NCBI GenBank assembly: GCA_947445775.1
Contig: CANFEB010000003.1
Span: 1-40,642 of the forward strand
Direction of reading: 5' to 3'
Length of the DNA stretch: 40,642 nucleotides
DNA from: Oligoflexales bacterium
GTDB lineage: Bacteria > Bdellovibrionota_B > Oligoflexia > Oligoflexales > RGVZ01
Below, piece after piece: positions 8,132-16,996 of this stretch. The notes below the pieces were generated by a model. That model had not been told where the DNA came from. It did no database searches and saw only the letters and a program-made list of their open reading frames with translations. The position numbers and the translations under genes were made by a program. The number at the start of each line of letters is the position of its first letter. Positions within the stretch are counted from its first letter, which is position 1.

Positions 8132-8197
8132 GTGACTAAGTGAAGTGATCAGGCGGAGTGATTAGGTGATTAAGTGATTAAGTGAAGATGTGATTAG
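8132..8197. repeat. 8-bp tandem repeat array, consensus GTGATTAR
   Basis: Five contiguous 8-base units lie at 8158, 8166, 8174, 8182 and 8190 (GTGATTAG, GTGATTAA, GTGATTAA, GTGAAGAT, GTGATTAG). An outlying GTGACTAA lies at 8132, and an 18-base interruption between it and the array includes TGATCA. Such short-unit arrays can change copy number by slippage. Confidence 0.8.
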
Positions 8198-8378
8198 GCA
8201 GTGTGATGAGGCTATAGACGCTGGGTCATTAGGTGAGGGGAACAAAGGGGAGCATCTGGTTCTGCGGTATCAACTCTTGGAATTGCGGCCAGCGTGCTTT
8301 CTTGTACTAGGAGAAGCTTCTGGTCCTTCATTCGCACCGGTCGATTGCACAAAACTCTGCGCGCCCATTTTTTGATCT

Positions 8379-8395
8379 GCGATGCTATGCATCGC
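8379..8395. other. Stem-loop GCGATGC-TAT-GCATCGC at the 3' end of the LysM gene
   Basis: A perfect 7-bp stem with a 3-base loop sits 8 bases beyond the LysM gene stop. Downstream on the minus strand the sequence is A-rich, not T-rich, so it is not a canonical intrinsic terminator. It may protect the 3' end of the message. Confidence 0.4.
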
Positions 8396-8403
8396 GGCTT
8401 AAT

Positions 8404-9411
8404 TCAGGCGTTCATGGTCATCGAAAAGTGATTCGCATTCTTCCAAACACTTGCCAGTATTTTGGCGCTGGCCTTGCCAACTTCAATCTTGGATGCGTAG
8501 TTGCTACCCGCTTTTTGAGTCTTGTTAACTGTCATCTTCACGGATTCGCCCTTTTTCAGAGCTGCAGAGAGTTGGTCTTGCGTCACATAGTAAATCGTTG
8601 TGCCTGGTGCCAAGCTGTCTGGATCATCGATCAAATCGTTTTGACGCCAGATTGACTTCCAGTTGCGGTGTTTACCAAAGATGCGCTTGGAAATGGTTGC
8701 GAGGGTTTCTCCTGCCTGAACGGTGGTGATGCCGCGGCTGAGGCTCTCATAGGTTTGGGCAAAGGCCTTCGACGAATCATCCAAGGCGTAATAAATCACA
8801 TCGCCCGGGTAAATCCGGCTTGGGTTTGCCACGCCAGTCAAATCAGCCAGTTCGCGCCAACGTTTCATGTCGCCATAAATGCGCCCTGAAATCTTGGACA
8901 ACGTATCGCCCTGCTGAACCACATAGGCCATCTTGGCGCCTGCCTCTGGCAGACCCACAACCGATGGGGCTGCTGCCACTGCGGGAGCCGCTGCTTCTGC
9001 GACCGGGGCTGCCGGGTCAGCCAGTGCTGCCGGGTTGCCTGCCGCTGCATTGGCCGGAGCCGCTGGATTTGCGCCGTTCATTTCAGAAATGATCGACTGC
9101 AATTCACCTTCGGAGGGGTTACCACCTGCTGCCGGGTCCGTTTCCACGACTGGCTCTTCTGCCACCGTCACATTTTGACCAGAGTCTCCCAACTGGCCGT
9201 TGTTAAGGGCGGTATTTGCCGCCGCCACATTTCCTTCTTCTGGTTCAGCGGCTGTTTCCGTTCCAGCTGCGCCACCGTCCTCCGACACGTTTTCTTCCAC
9301 CGCTTCCACATCGCCCTCTTCAGCGGCCGTGCTGCTACAGCCTACGGCGCCGAAGTGAGCCATCAGAAACAGCGCCGCCATCGCGAGATGGCGAGACCAT
9401 TTAATCCTCAT
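8404..9411 (-). CDS. Lipoprotein with two LysM domains
   Basis: A 335-residue envelope protein. The N-terminal signal sequence (residues 1-25) ends in a lipobox-like AVGC, predicting lipid attachment at Cys25. A long Ala/Glu/Pro-rich, probably disordered stretch follows (about residues 28-155). Two LysM peptidoglycan-binding modules come next: YVVQQGDTLSKISGRIYG...YPGDVIYY and TVQAGETLATISKRIFG...APGTTIYY. No enzymatic domain follows, so it is probably a wall-tethering or scaffolding protein, not a hydrolase. The start at 9411 is chosen because GGAGGAAGAAG precedes it; the frame extends to 9504 without family features. It is divergent from rsmH, taking the position where mraZ often stands in dcw clusters. 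Confidence 0.85.
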   Translation of the reverse strand: MRIKWSRHLAMAALFLMAHFGAVGCSSTAAEEGDVEAVEENVSEDGGAAGTETAAEPEEGNVAAANTALNNGQLGDSGQNVTVAEEPVVETDPAAGGNPSEGELQSIISEMNGANPAAPANAAAGNPAALADPAAPVAEAAAPAVAAAPSVVGLPEAGAKMAYVVQQGDTLSKISGRIYGDMKRWRELADLTGVANPSRIYPGDVIYYALDDSSKAFAQTYESLSRGITTVQAGETLATISKRIFGKHRNWKSIWRQNDLIDDPDSLAPGTTIYYVTQDQLSAALKKGESVKMTVNKTQKAGSNYASKIEVGKASAKILASVWKNANHFSMTMNA

Positions 9412-9480
9412 TCTTCTTCCTCCAAAAAAGTTAAACTTACTTCCCGTTCGTTGTTCGGTCCGAATTCCGATTTCCTTTAA

Positions 9481-9509
9481 TTTCCAGACGGCTCTTTTCC
9501 GCATATAAT
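9481..9509 (+). promoter_or_regulatory. Candidate sigma-70 promoter for the dcw cluster
   Basis: TATAAT at 9504-9509 is a perfect -10 box. A 17-base spacer separates it from a weak -35 box, TTTCCA (9481-9486, 4 of 6 consensus positions). It lies about 50 bases upstream of the preferred rsmH start. The expected transcription start near 9516 argues against the GTG at 9529 as start codon. Confidence 0.45.
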
Positions 9510-9561
9510 CAATTCAATTAAAAATCCGGTGTGGCGCCGAGCAACCGTTGGGATTTACCTA

Positions 9562-10554
9562 ATGACCAAAGATGAAAATATTGCCGAGCATGATTTCGGC
9601 CATGTCACCGTTCTATTGCATGAGGCCGCCGAGTCGCTGAACTTGCCAAGTGGCGCCGTCGCCGTAGACTGCACCTTGGGGGGTGGGGGTCATACGCGCT
9701 TGCTGCTGGAGGCCGTTGGTAAAAACGGCAAAGTTCTCGCCTTTGATCGTGATATTATGGCGATTGAGCACGCCCAAAAGGCCTTTGCCGGTCAGATCTT
9801 CTCCGGCCAATTGCTCCTTGTGCACAAACCCTTTTCGGAAATGCCCGATCATGTCCACAAGGCCGGACTGGCTGGATCCGTGGCGGGCATACTTGCCGAC
9901 CTTGGGGTCAGTAGCCCGCAAATTGATTTGGGGGAGCGGGGGTTTTCCTTCTTAAAAGATGGTCCCCTTGACATGCGCATGGATACCACGCGCCCGGGGA
10001 CTGCTGCCGAGCTGGTCAACACCGCAGAAGAGACCGAATTAGCCATAATTTTTCGAGATTTTGGTGAAGAGCCCATGGGCCGGCATTTCGCCAAAATGAT
10101 CTGCCGCCAGCGTCTTATTGCACCGTTTATGACCACCGGGGAGCTGGCCTCCTACGTCGAAAAGCATTCGCCTTATGGGTCTAAGAGCCGCAAACATCCG
10201 GCGACCAAAATATTTCAAGCCCTGCGCATTGCCGTCAACGGCGAGCTCACGGAACTGGATCAATTTCTTACCCGCGCCGTGCCCTTGTTGGCCCCCAACG
10301 GCCGCCTTGCCATCATCTCTTTTCATTCGCTCGAGGACCGCGCGGTGAAACGCTTCTTTGCGGAAGTTTCGGGAAAATTAAAACGTCAGGAATTAAGCCG
10401 GATGGTTGCCATTACTGAACGAGAACTTGATAAGATGGTCAATGCCCAAGGACGGGTTGTGTTGCCAACACCAGTAGAGCCCTCGCTGCAAGAGGTGGAG
10501 GCCAACCCTCGGGCTCGTAGTGCAAAGCTTCGGGTTTTTGAAAAGGGTTGCTAA
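9562..10554 (+). CDS. rsmH: 16S rRNA (cytosine-1402-N4)-methyltransferase RsmH (MraW)
   Basis: A 330-residue SAM-dependent methyltransferase. The N-terminal HVTVLLHEAAESL and the SAM-binding VDCTLGGGGHTRLLLEA are hallmark segments. ADLGVSSPQIDLGERGFSF, DMRMD and the late IISFHSLEDRAVKRFF complete the family pattern. RsmH methylates C1402 in the ribosomal decoding centre. The ATG at 9562 fits the family start; an in-frame GTG at 9529 would add 11 residues (MWRRATVGIYL) and is less likely. It is the first gene of the dcw cluster, 40 bases before ftsL. mraZ, which often precedes it, is not present. Confidence 0.95.
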   Translation: MTKDENIAEHDFGHVTVLLHEAAESLNLPSGAVAVDCTLGGGGHTRLLLEAVGKNGKVLAFDRDIMAIEHAQKAFAGQIFSGQLLLVHKPFSEMPDHVHKAGLAGSVAGILADLGVSSPQIDLGERGFSFLKDGPLDMRMDTTRPGTAAELVNTAEETELAIIFRDFGEEPMGRHFAKMICRQRLIAPFMTTGELASYVEKHSPYGSKSRKHPATKIFQALRIAVNGELTELDQFLTRAVPLLAPNGRLAIISFHSLEDRAVKRFFAEVSGKLKRQELSRMVAITERELDKMVNAQGRVVLPTPVEPSLQEVEANPRARSAKLRVFEKGC

Positions 10555-10594
10555 AAGTATTTTGGTCAATGTGTTTAGGTTTTGAGGTTTTGCT

Positions 10595-10891
10595 ATGGCC
10601 CTGCGGGTTTCGACTTCTATGACCACCACCATGACCAACATGCCGCTTTATGTGGTGGTCTTGATCGCCCTTGGCATCGCCTTTTTTAGGGTCCATCTGC
10701 GCGTTAAAACGACCCTTGTCGGCTATGAAATTGGCCGCCTCAAGGCCACAGAAGGCCGCCTCTTGGCAGAGCGAAGTGACTTAAGCGTGGAGTTGGCGCG
10801 ACTCACCGGCAGAGACGCCCTTCAGGCGCGTGACCTTGGGCCAACGGATGCCTCCGCGCTAACTTCTACGCCTTTGGAGGCCCAACATTGA
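10595..10891 (+). CDS. ftsL: Cell-division protein FtsL
   Basis: A 98-residue bitopic protein with a short cytoplasmic N-terminus, one membrane segment (about residues 17-33, MPLYVVVLIALGIAFF) and a heptad-like periplasmic stretch (VGYEIGRLKATEGRLLAERSDLSVELARL). Size, topology and position between rsmH and ftsI identify FtsL, although its sequence is poorly conserved in general. In the divisome it forms a complex with FtsB and FtsQ that regulates FtsWI. The stop overlaps the TTG start of ftsI, indicating translational coupling. Confidence 0.85.
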   Translation: MALRVSTSMTTTMTNMPLYVVVLIALGIAFFRVHLRVKTTLVGYEIGRLKATEGRLLAERSDLSVELARLTGRDALQARDLGPTDASALTSTPLEAQH

Positions 10892-12687
10892 GCCCACTGA
10901 ACCTGACGCACCTAACAAACTCGCGCCTTTGGCTCTTTCGGTGCGTGACCATTGGCGTGTTTGGTATCCTTGGCATCCGCGCTTCCTATTTGCACCTTTT
11001 TGCTCCCTCGGGAAAAAGCCTGCAGGCCTTGGCCGACCGCCAATATGAGTTGCAAGAAGATTTGCGGCCGTACCGGGGAGGCGTGTTCGATCGCCGGGAA
11101 GAGCCGCTGGCCATCAGCATCCGAAGACCTTCTCTTGCCGTTAATCCAAAGGTTTTTAATCCTGACCAGAAACAAACTAATAATCTCGCGCGGATCCTCG
11201 GGATAACGCCGCGCGATGTTCAACAGATTTCTGAAAAATCCGGTTATTTTGCCTGGCTGCAAAGGCAAATGCATCACCGGACCGCCGCCAAGGTGATGGG
11301 TCTGGGAATTCGCGGAATCCATGAAATCACAGAGTCCGCCCGCTACTATCCGGCCGGATCCGCGGCGGCTCATCTGCTTGGCTACGTGGGGATCGACAAC
11401 CGTGGTTTGCACGGGCTTGAACTTTTCTACGACCGCGAACTTCAGGGACAATCGCAGCGCATCAAGGGTGCCAAGGATGCCCGGGGAAACCGAATCTTTC
11501 GGGGCGACGACCAGGCTGAACCGGAGGTCCCCGGCCATTCCCTTCATTTAACCTTGGACCGGGTGATTCAAGAAATCGCTGAAGAGGCGCTGCGCAAGGG
11601 CGCCGAAAAGGCTCGCGCCAAGGGGGGCTTTGCTCTGGTTTCCGATCCTCACACTGGAAAAATTCTGGCGGTGGCCAATCACCCCTCCTTTGATCCAAAT
11701 GATGTCCGCCAATTAAAAATCGAGCAGACCCGCAACAGCGCATTGCTCGATCAATTTGAGCCGGGGTCCATCATCAAACCTTTTGTCATTGCCGGTGCAC
11801 TGGAACAAAAAAAGATTACACCTGACGAAATTTTTGATTGCGAAAATGGGGCCTACCGTGCCGGCGGCGTGACTTTTCGGGATGACCACCCAGCCGATAA
11901 ATTAACGGTGGCTGAGTCTCTCATCAGGTCCAGTAATATTTGCCTTTATAAAATCGCCGAGCGAGCTGGACGTCAGGCGTTTTATGAAAACTATCTGGCG
12001 TTTGGTTTCAATGGAAACTTGCCCGAACAAAACTTGCGCGCGCCGCCGTGGCCATCAGGACGCCTCAGCCACTTTGAAAAATGGCTCCCCATTCGCTTTG
12101 CCAACATCGCCTTCGGACAGGGGATGACCACCACCGGGTTGGAGATCGTCCAGGCCTATGGAGCCCTTGCCAATGGCGGCAACTTGATGCGCCCAACCCT
12201 AGTCGATCGCATCGAGGCGGCCGACGGCAGCCTGCTGGCCTCCTTTCATCCCGAGGTTGTGCGCCGCGTGATCTCCCCCGAGGTTGCCAACACCATGCGC
12301 ACGATGCTGGGTCGCGTGGTCACGGACAAGCATGGAACGGGCAGCAAGGCCATCACTCAGTCCTATTCCGTTGCCGGCAAGACGGGCACCGCTCAAAAGG
12401 TCGATCCCATTCGCCGGACCTATTCTGCCGACAAACGCATTGCCTCCTTCGTTGGTTTTGCCCCGGTGCAAGACCCTTACCTGGTCATCTTGGTTGTAAT
12501 CGACGAGCCCAAAGAGCGCCCGGCCTATGGCGGACTTTGGGCGGCTCCTGTCTTTTCAGAGATTGCGCAAAAGTCCCTCAAGTATTTGAATGTGGCGCCT
12601 GACCTGGAGAGTAACAGCCTGATGATTTCATCGGGGGATGACGCCTCCAAAAATTCAGGCGATTCCGCTACACCCGGGAGACTCTGA
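10888..12687 (+). CDS. ftsI: Division-specific peptidoglycan transpeptidase FtsI (PBP3)
   Basis: A 599-residue class B penicillin-binding protein with one N-terminal membrane segment (about residues 13-31), a pedestal domain and a transpeptidase domain. All three active-site motifs are intact: Ser294-IIK (EPGSIIKPF), Ser348-S-Asn350 and Lys498-TGT. It cross-links septal peptidoglycan together with FtsW. The start is TTG at 10888, overlapping the ftsL stop. GGAGG about 8 bases upstream makes this unusual start well supported. The 3' end overlaps murE by 50 bases. Confidence 0.95.
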   Translation: MSPLNLTHLTNSRLWLFRCVTIGVFGILGIRASYLHLFAPSGKSLQALADRQYELQEDLRPYRGGVFDRREEPLAISIRRPSLAVNPKVFNPDQKQTNNLARILGITPRDVQQISEKSGYFAWLQRQMHHRTAAKVMGLGIRGIHEITESARYYPAGSAAAHLLGYVGIDNRGLHGLELFYDRELQGQSQRIKGAKDARGNRIFRGDDQAEPEVPGHSLHLTLDRVIQEIAEEALRKGAEKARAKGGFALVSDPHTGKILAVANHPSFDPNDVRQLKIEQTRNSALLDQFEPGSIIKPFVIAGALEQKKITPDEIFDCENGAYRAGGVTFRDDHPADKLTVAESLIRSSNICLYKIAERAGRQAFYENYLAFGFNGNLPEQNLRAPPWPSGRLSHFEKWLPIRFANIAFGQGMTTTGLEIVQAYGALANGGNLMRPTLVDRIEAADGSLLASFHPEVVRRVISPEVANTMRTMLGRVVTDKHGTGSKAITQSYSVAGKTGTAQKVDPIRRTYSADKRIASFVGFAPVQDPYLVILVVIDEPKERPAYGGLWAAPVFSEIAQKSLKYLNVAPDLESNSLMISSGDDASKNSGDSATPGRL

Positions 12688-14416
12688 CATCACGACGCAT
12701 CATCCCCAACGAATTACGACTAGACTTTTGGCCGAGGCTCTATCCCGAAATGGACTGCTCGTCTGGGCGGACCCTTTGCCGCAAGGTTTTAAGGTTTCAA
12801 AGCCTGCAGATGCTTCGCCCCCGGACCGCCGCCTGCTCCTGACGACTTCCAGCAAAGCCTGCGGGCCGGACTCTTGTTTCATCATGTTCAAAGGCACTCG
12901 CACGGACAGTCATGATTTTGCCGCCGATGCTTTCCTTCGGGGTTGCCGCATGTTCATTGGCGACCATGAAGCTCGCATGGGTGAAATCAAAAAAAATCTC
13001 AGCGCATTGCCACAAGAAAATCCAAGCACAAATCTCGAACTTTTTTGCGTCACCAATGCCCGCGCCGCCTGGGCGGTCCTTGAAGCCCAAGCCAACGGCA
13101 ATCCCCAGCAGCATTTAAAATTTGCCGCAGTAACCGGCACCAACGGCAAAACCAGCACCGTCTGGTTATTAAGGGGCCTTCTGGACCAAATCGCCTTGGC
13201 TGCGCCGCTCGGCTCCGGCCGCCTGGCCCCAGCCCTAGCCCCTGCCATGCTCAGCATTGGCACCTTGGGCATGTATTTTAAAAATCAATTTGTGCCGACC
13301 GCCCACACCAGTCCGGATCCAGACTTTCTTTATCCAGCCCTGGCCCACGCCCTTTCTACAGAGGCCAACTGCTGTGGGATGGAGGTCTCCTCTCATAGTC
13401 TGGCTCAAGAAAAAATCTGGCCCATCTGTTTTGATTTCGCCGCCTTCACAAGTTTTTCGCGGGATCATTTGGATTTTCATGGCACGGAGGCAAACTACTT
13501 CGCTGCAAAGGTCAAACTATTCCAAAAACAGCTTTCAAATCAGGCCCGCATTGCCCTACATCAATCGGTCGCAGGGCGCGTCCAACAAAGCCTGGCCACC
13601 ATGCCCGGCGATTCGTGGGTCTACGGCATGGATTTGCCAGCCCAAAGTTGGCCGGGGTGGAACCAGATCGCGGCCACCACTGTGGGGGAGTCGCCCCAGG
13701 GAACCGCCATTGAACTAGTGGTTCGTCCCCTTGACGGAGCCGAGTTAAAATTTCAGGGAACGATTCCCGTTTTTGGCGACGTCTTTGTCGAAAATTTCAT
13801 GGCGGCTTTTTTAGCTGCACATAAACTGGCCGGCCTCTGGCCTGAGGCGGCTTTATGGTCGCAGTTAAAGTCGGTGCCTGGGCGCATGGAGCTAGTCGCC
13901 GCCCCCGAAAAGGCTGGTGGTAAGGCTTCGGCATTGACGCCGCCGCCAGTACCGCTGGTCTTTGTGGACTACGCCCATACGCCAGATGCTTTATCTCAAG
14001 CGCTCGGATTTGCTAAGAAAACCGCTAATTCTAGGAAGTCAAATCTGTGGTGCGTTTTTGGCTGTGGGGGCGACCGCGACCGCGGCAAGCGCCCCTTGAT
14101 GGCTGCCGCTTGTTCTGCCCTGGCAAACACTGTTGTCGTTACCTCAGATAATCCCCGTTCGGAAAACCCTGAACATATTCTGGATGAAATTGTGGCCGGC
14201 TTTGCAGAAGATTACCGCCTCTTAAATGTTCACCGGGTTTGCGACCGCCAGGCTGCCATTGCCTACGCCGTATCAAACGCCTCAAGCCTTGATGTCATTG
14301 TAATTGCCGGCAAGGGCCACGAAACTTATCAGGAGATTGCCGGTAAAAAGCTGCCTTTTGACGACAGAATTTTTGCGCAAAATGCCCTTGGAAAATTAAA
14401 GGCGCCGCCAAAATGA
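12638..14416 (+). CDS. murE: UDP-MurNAc-tripeptide synthetase MurE (meso-DAP type)
   Basis: A 592-residue Mur ligase, longer than the usual 480-500. ATP binding is shown by VTGTNGKTSTVW, the central domain by VDYAHTPDAL, and the C-terminal domain by CVFGCGGDRDRGKRPLM and VVTSDNPRSENP. The DNPR motif is the one contacting meso-diaminopimelate in E. coli MurE, so the cell probably makes DAP-type peptidoglycan. The start at 12638 lies inside ftsI with no clear ribosome site at normal spacing; TTG at about 12728 is an alternative that would shorten the poorly conserved N-terminus. The stop overlaps the murD start (ATGA). murF and mraY, which normally follow, are missing. Confidence 0.93.
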   Translation: MTPPKIQAIPLHPGDSDITTHHPQRITTRLLAEALSRNGLLVWADPLPQGFKVSKPADASPPDRRLLLTTSSKACGPDSCFIMFKGTRTDSHDFAADAFLRGCRMFIGDHEARMGEIKKNLSALPQENPSTNLELFCVTNARAAWAVLEAQANGNPQQHLKFAAVTGTNGKTSTVWLLRGLLDQIALAAPLGSGRLAPALAPAMLSIGTLGMYFKNQFVPTAHTSPDPDFLYPALAHALSTEANCCGMEVSSHSLAQEKIWPICFDFAAFTSFSRDHLDFHGTEANYFAAKVKLFQKQLSNQARIALHQSVAGRVQQSLATMPGDSWVYGMDLPAQSWPGWNQIAATTVGESPQGTAIELVVRPLDGAELKFQGTIPVFGDVFVENFMAAFLAAHKLAGLWPEAALWSQLKSVPGRMELVAAPEKAGGKASALTPPPVPLVFVDYAHTPDALSQALGFAKKTANSRKSNLWCVFGCGGDRDRGKRPLMAAACSALANTVVVTSDNPRSENPEHILDEIVAGFAEDYRLLNVHRVCDRQAAIAYAVSNASSLDVIVIAGKGHETYQEIAGKKLPFDDRIFAQNALGKLKAPPK

Positions 14417-15801
14417 CCGCCAAAATTACCAACGAAAAATCCAACAAAATTATCATCAAAGCCCTGATCATTGGCGGCGGTGTCAGCGGACGTGCTGCGG
14501 CCCGCCTAGCAAAAAGCCGCGGTTGGGCCGTTCGAATTTCTGACCGCGCTGTGATGGACGTTGAAAAAAAATCTGAACTCCTCGCCCTCGGCATCGAGGT
14601 TTGCGACGGTGGCCACGCGCAGTCGCACCTGGACCAGGCCACCTTGGTGATTGTTTCACCGGGGGTCCGCGGGGATCACCCTTTGTCCATCGCTGCCCGC
14701 GCGCAGAAAATCCCCATCTTGTCTGAAATCGATTTTGCGCTACAAGATTTCCGCGGGTGTTTGATTGCTGTCACTGGCACCAACGGAAAATCCACCACGG
14801 TTTCCATGGTTGGCCATCTGCTCAAAAATCTCGGCGTTGAGACTTTAGTTGGCGGCAACCTTGGAGTTCCGCCGTGCGACATGGTGCTGCGGGGTGACTT
14901 GAAATCCTCCTCTTACTCGCCCTCTCACTCGCCCGTTCAGGCCCTCGTTCTGGAACTGTCTTCTTACCAGCTCGAGCAGTGTTCGCCCCACCTGGCTGAC
15001 GCTGCGGCTTTTACCAGTTTTTCCAACGACCACGTCGAGCGTCACGGAACATTAGCGGCCTACATGGCCGCCAAATGGCGGGTCTTTGATTGGGTGCGTC
15101 CAGGGGGACTTTGCGTTTTGACGGCAGAGGTGGCGAGTGCCGCAAATGTTTACGGAATGATACGGCGCCAGGATGTCCAGTGGGTTGAGGTCGCTGGTTT
15201 TTCCGCTGAAAGCTCCGCACCAGATTTTGTTCGTGCCAGTCGCGTGACTGGACGGCATAACGAAATTAATGCCGAAATTTCGATCCGACTGGTTGCCCAC
15301 CTTTTGCAGCGGCGCGATTTCGATGTGATTGCACCGATGCTTCGCGATTTTAAGAGCCTTGTATTCAGGTGCGAGCAGGTCGGCACTATCGCTGGCCAAC
15401 CTGTTTTCAACGACAGTAAATCCACCAACTGCGAGTCGACGTGTGCAGCCCTTGCCGGTTTAAAATCGGCAGTCATTCTTATGATGGGGGGCCGCGGAAA
15501 GGGGGAAAGTTACCTTTCTGTTTCAAAGTGGCGCGCTACAATTCATACGCTGCTGTGCTTTGGTGAATCGGGACAATCTATTGCCGATCAGCTAGAATTA
15601 GAATTGTCGCCGGCAGCCGTTGAAACCTTTACCACCATGACGGCTGCTGTGGCCCATGCAGCTGGACTTGCGCGCCAGGGCGGCTGTGGAATTTTGTTTT
15701 CGCCGGGATGCGCAAGCTTTGATGAATTCCGCAACTTTGAACACCGCGGACACGAATTCAATAACGCCATTGGTGGAGCCCTTGATGGCCCTAAAAAGTG
15801 A
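14413..15801 (+). CDS. murD: UDP-MurNAc-L-alanine:D-glutamate ligase MurD
   Basis: A 462-residue Mur ligase that adds D-Glu to UDP-MurNAc-L-Ala in the cytoplasm. The N-terminal substrate domain has a Rossmann-like IIGGGVSGRAAARLA. The ATP site reads VTGTNGKSTTVSMVGHLL, followed by GGNLGVP and LELSSYQLE (typical of MurD). VFNDSKSTN and GGRGKGESY lie in the C-terminal region, and SPGCASFDEFRNFEHRG closes it. It overlaps murE by 4 bases and ftsW by 17, so it is almost certainly co-translated with both. Confidence 0.95.
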   Translation: MTAKITNEKSNKIIIKALIIGGGVSGRAAARLAKSRGWAVRISDRAVMDVEKKSELLALGIEVCDGGHAQSHLDQATLVIVSPGVRGDHPLSIAARAQKIPILSEIDFALQDFRGCLIAVTGTNGKSTTVSMVGHLLKNLGVETLVGGNLGVPPCDMVLRGDLKSSSYSPSHSPVQALVLELSSYQLEQCSPHLADAAAFTSFSNDHVERHGTLAAYMAAKWRVFDWVRPGGLCVLTAEVASAANVYGMIRRQDVQWVEVAGFSAESSAPDFVRASRVTGRHNEINAEISIRLVAHLLQRRDFDVIAPMLRDFKSLVFRCEQVGTIAGQPVFNDSKSTNCESTCAALAGLKSAVILMMGGRGKGESYLSVSKWRATIHTLLCFGESGQSIADQLELELSPAAVETFTTMTAAVAHAAGLARQGGCGILFSPGCASFDEFRNFEHRGHEFNNAIGGALDGPKK

Positions 15802-16996
15802 GACCATTGCCACGCCGGCGGCGGCGGCCCTTAAGCCAGGCGGCCTTCGCCAGAGTGCTTCCTTAGCCATTGTGGTCTGTGCGGCAATGCTGACCAGCCT
15901 TGGCCTGCTTGCCATCTATGCCTCATCGAGCATGAAGGGCGCCCAGCAATTTGGCGACTCGCTGGCGTTTTTTCGCAAACAGTTGATCGTTGCGATTGTA
16001 GGCTTTGTCGGAATTGCCGTCGCACAACGTTTTCCTTGGCGCTGGTTTGAGGGCCTGACCTTGCCGGCCTTTACATTTTCTTTTGGGACACTCGCCTTGA
16101 TTTTTATTCCGGGGACCTATTCGGTCGCTGGCGGCGCCGCCCGGTGGTTGCATATTGGGGGGATTAGTTTTCAGCCGGCCGAATTGGCCAAGTTGGCCCT
16201 CATCATGTTTTTGGCGCGAAATCTCGGGCGCAGTTCCTGCGACCTCCGCAAGTTCTGGAAGGGGGTTTTTCCAAATCTTTTGGCCTTCGCTGTCTTGGCT
16301 TTGTGTCTAATGAGGCAGCCTGATTTTGGTTCGACCGTATTGATGGGGTCGCTGACTTTTATCATGCTCTTTATTGCGGGCCTGCCGTTTCGCTACCTTG
16401 TCCTCATGGGGGCCGCTGGAATTTCGAGCATGATTGCTGCCGTCATTGCTGCGCCCTACCGGATGGCCAGGCTCCTTAGTTTTCTTGACCCTTGGGCCGA
16501 TGTGCGCGGTGGTGGTTTCCAAATCATCCAGAGCTACCTTGCCTTTAAGAATGGCGGGCTACTCGGCACTGGACTTGGTGAGTCCCGTCAGAAATTATTT
16601 TTTCTGCCAGAAGCTCACACGGATTTTATCCTATCCGTTATTGGCGAAGAACTTGGCCTGATCGGGATCTTGCTAGTCTGCTGCTTGTTTCTTTTCATGA
16701 GCATCATCGGTCTTGAGATTGCCCTGCGTCAGGAATCCAAATACCGGACACTTCTGGCCGTGGGCTGCACGGCTCTTATTTTTGGGCAATCGGCCCTGAA
16801 CATGGGCGTCACCATGGGCCTTCTACCGACCAAGGGGATGCCGCTACCTTTTGTCAGCAGTGGCGCAAGTAGTTTGCTGGTATTCCTTGCTGTGACGGGT
16901 ATCCTTGCGCGACTCGCAAGGGAATCTTCCGTGACTTCTTCTGCAAAGGAACCGGTTCACTTCAATGCCAGCAGATCCGCCCATCAACTCCCTTAA
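15785..16996 (+). CDS. ftsW: Septal peptidoglycan glycosyltransferase FtsW (SEDS family)
   Basis: A 403-residue polytopic inner-membrane protein with about ten hydrophobic segments. SEDS hallmarks are present: GGAARWLHIGGISFQPAE(L)AK, MRQPDFGSTV, AHTDFILSVIGEELG and a late GLLPTKGMPLPFVSSGAS. FtsW polymerises lipid II at the septum with FtsI. The start at 15785 lies 17 bases inside murD; the frame is open further upstream but the family begins near here. In many dcw clusters murG follows directly. Here the gene instead overlaps murC by 32 bases. Confidence 0.93.
   Translation: MALKSETIATPAAAALKPGGLRQSASLAIVVCAAMLTSLGLLAIYASSSMKGAQQFGDSLAFFRKQLIVAIVGFVGIAVAQRFPWRWFEGLTLPAFTFSFGTLALIFIPGTYSVAGGAARWLHIGGISFQPAELAKLALIMFLARNLGRSSCDLRKFWKGVFPNLLAFAVLALCLMRQPDFGSTVLMGSLTFIMLFIAGLPFRYLVLMGAAGISSMIAAVIAAPYRMARLLSFLDPWADVRGGGFQIIQSYLAFKNGGLLGTGLGESRQKLFFLPEAHTDFILSVIGEELGLIGILLVCCLFLFMSIIGLEIALRQESKYRTLLAVGCTALIFGQSALNMGVTMGLLPTKGMPLPFVSSGASSLLVFLAVTGILARLARESSVTSSAKEPVHFNASRSAHQLP

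Larger units (their letters stand above)
8085..8403. other. Repeat-bearing intergenic region between convergent murU-like and LysM genes
   Basis: This 319-base stretch holds no convincing gene. Its left half carries TGATCA palindromes and a GTGATTAR tandem array (8132-8197). The right half looks non-repetitive and ends in a small hairpin near the LysM gene stop. A 61-codon open frame at 8190-8375 begins inside the repeat, has no ribosome site and no recognisable motif, and is not called. Confidence 0.6.

Noticed and set aside
8190-8375. 61-codon open frame in the murU-LysM spacer
   Set aside because: It starts inside the GTGATTAR repeat, has no ribosome site and no recognisable motif.
8379-8395. 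Intrinsic terminator for the LysM gene or murU
   Set aside because: The stem is good, but no T tract follows on either strand, so it is listed only as a stem-loop.
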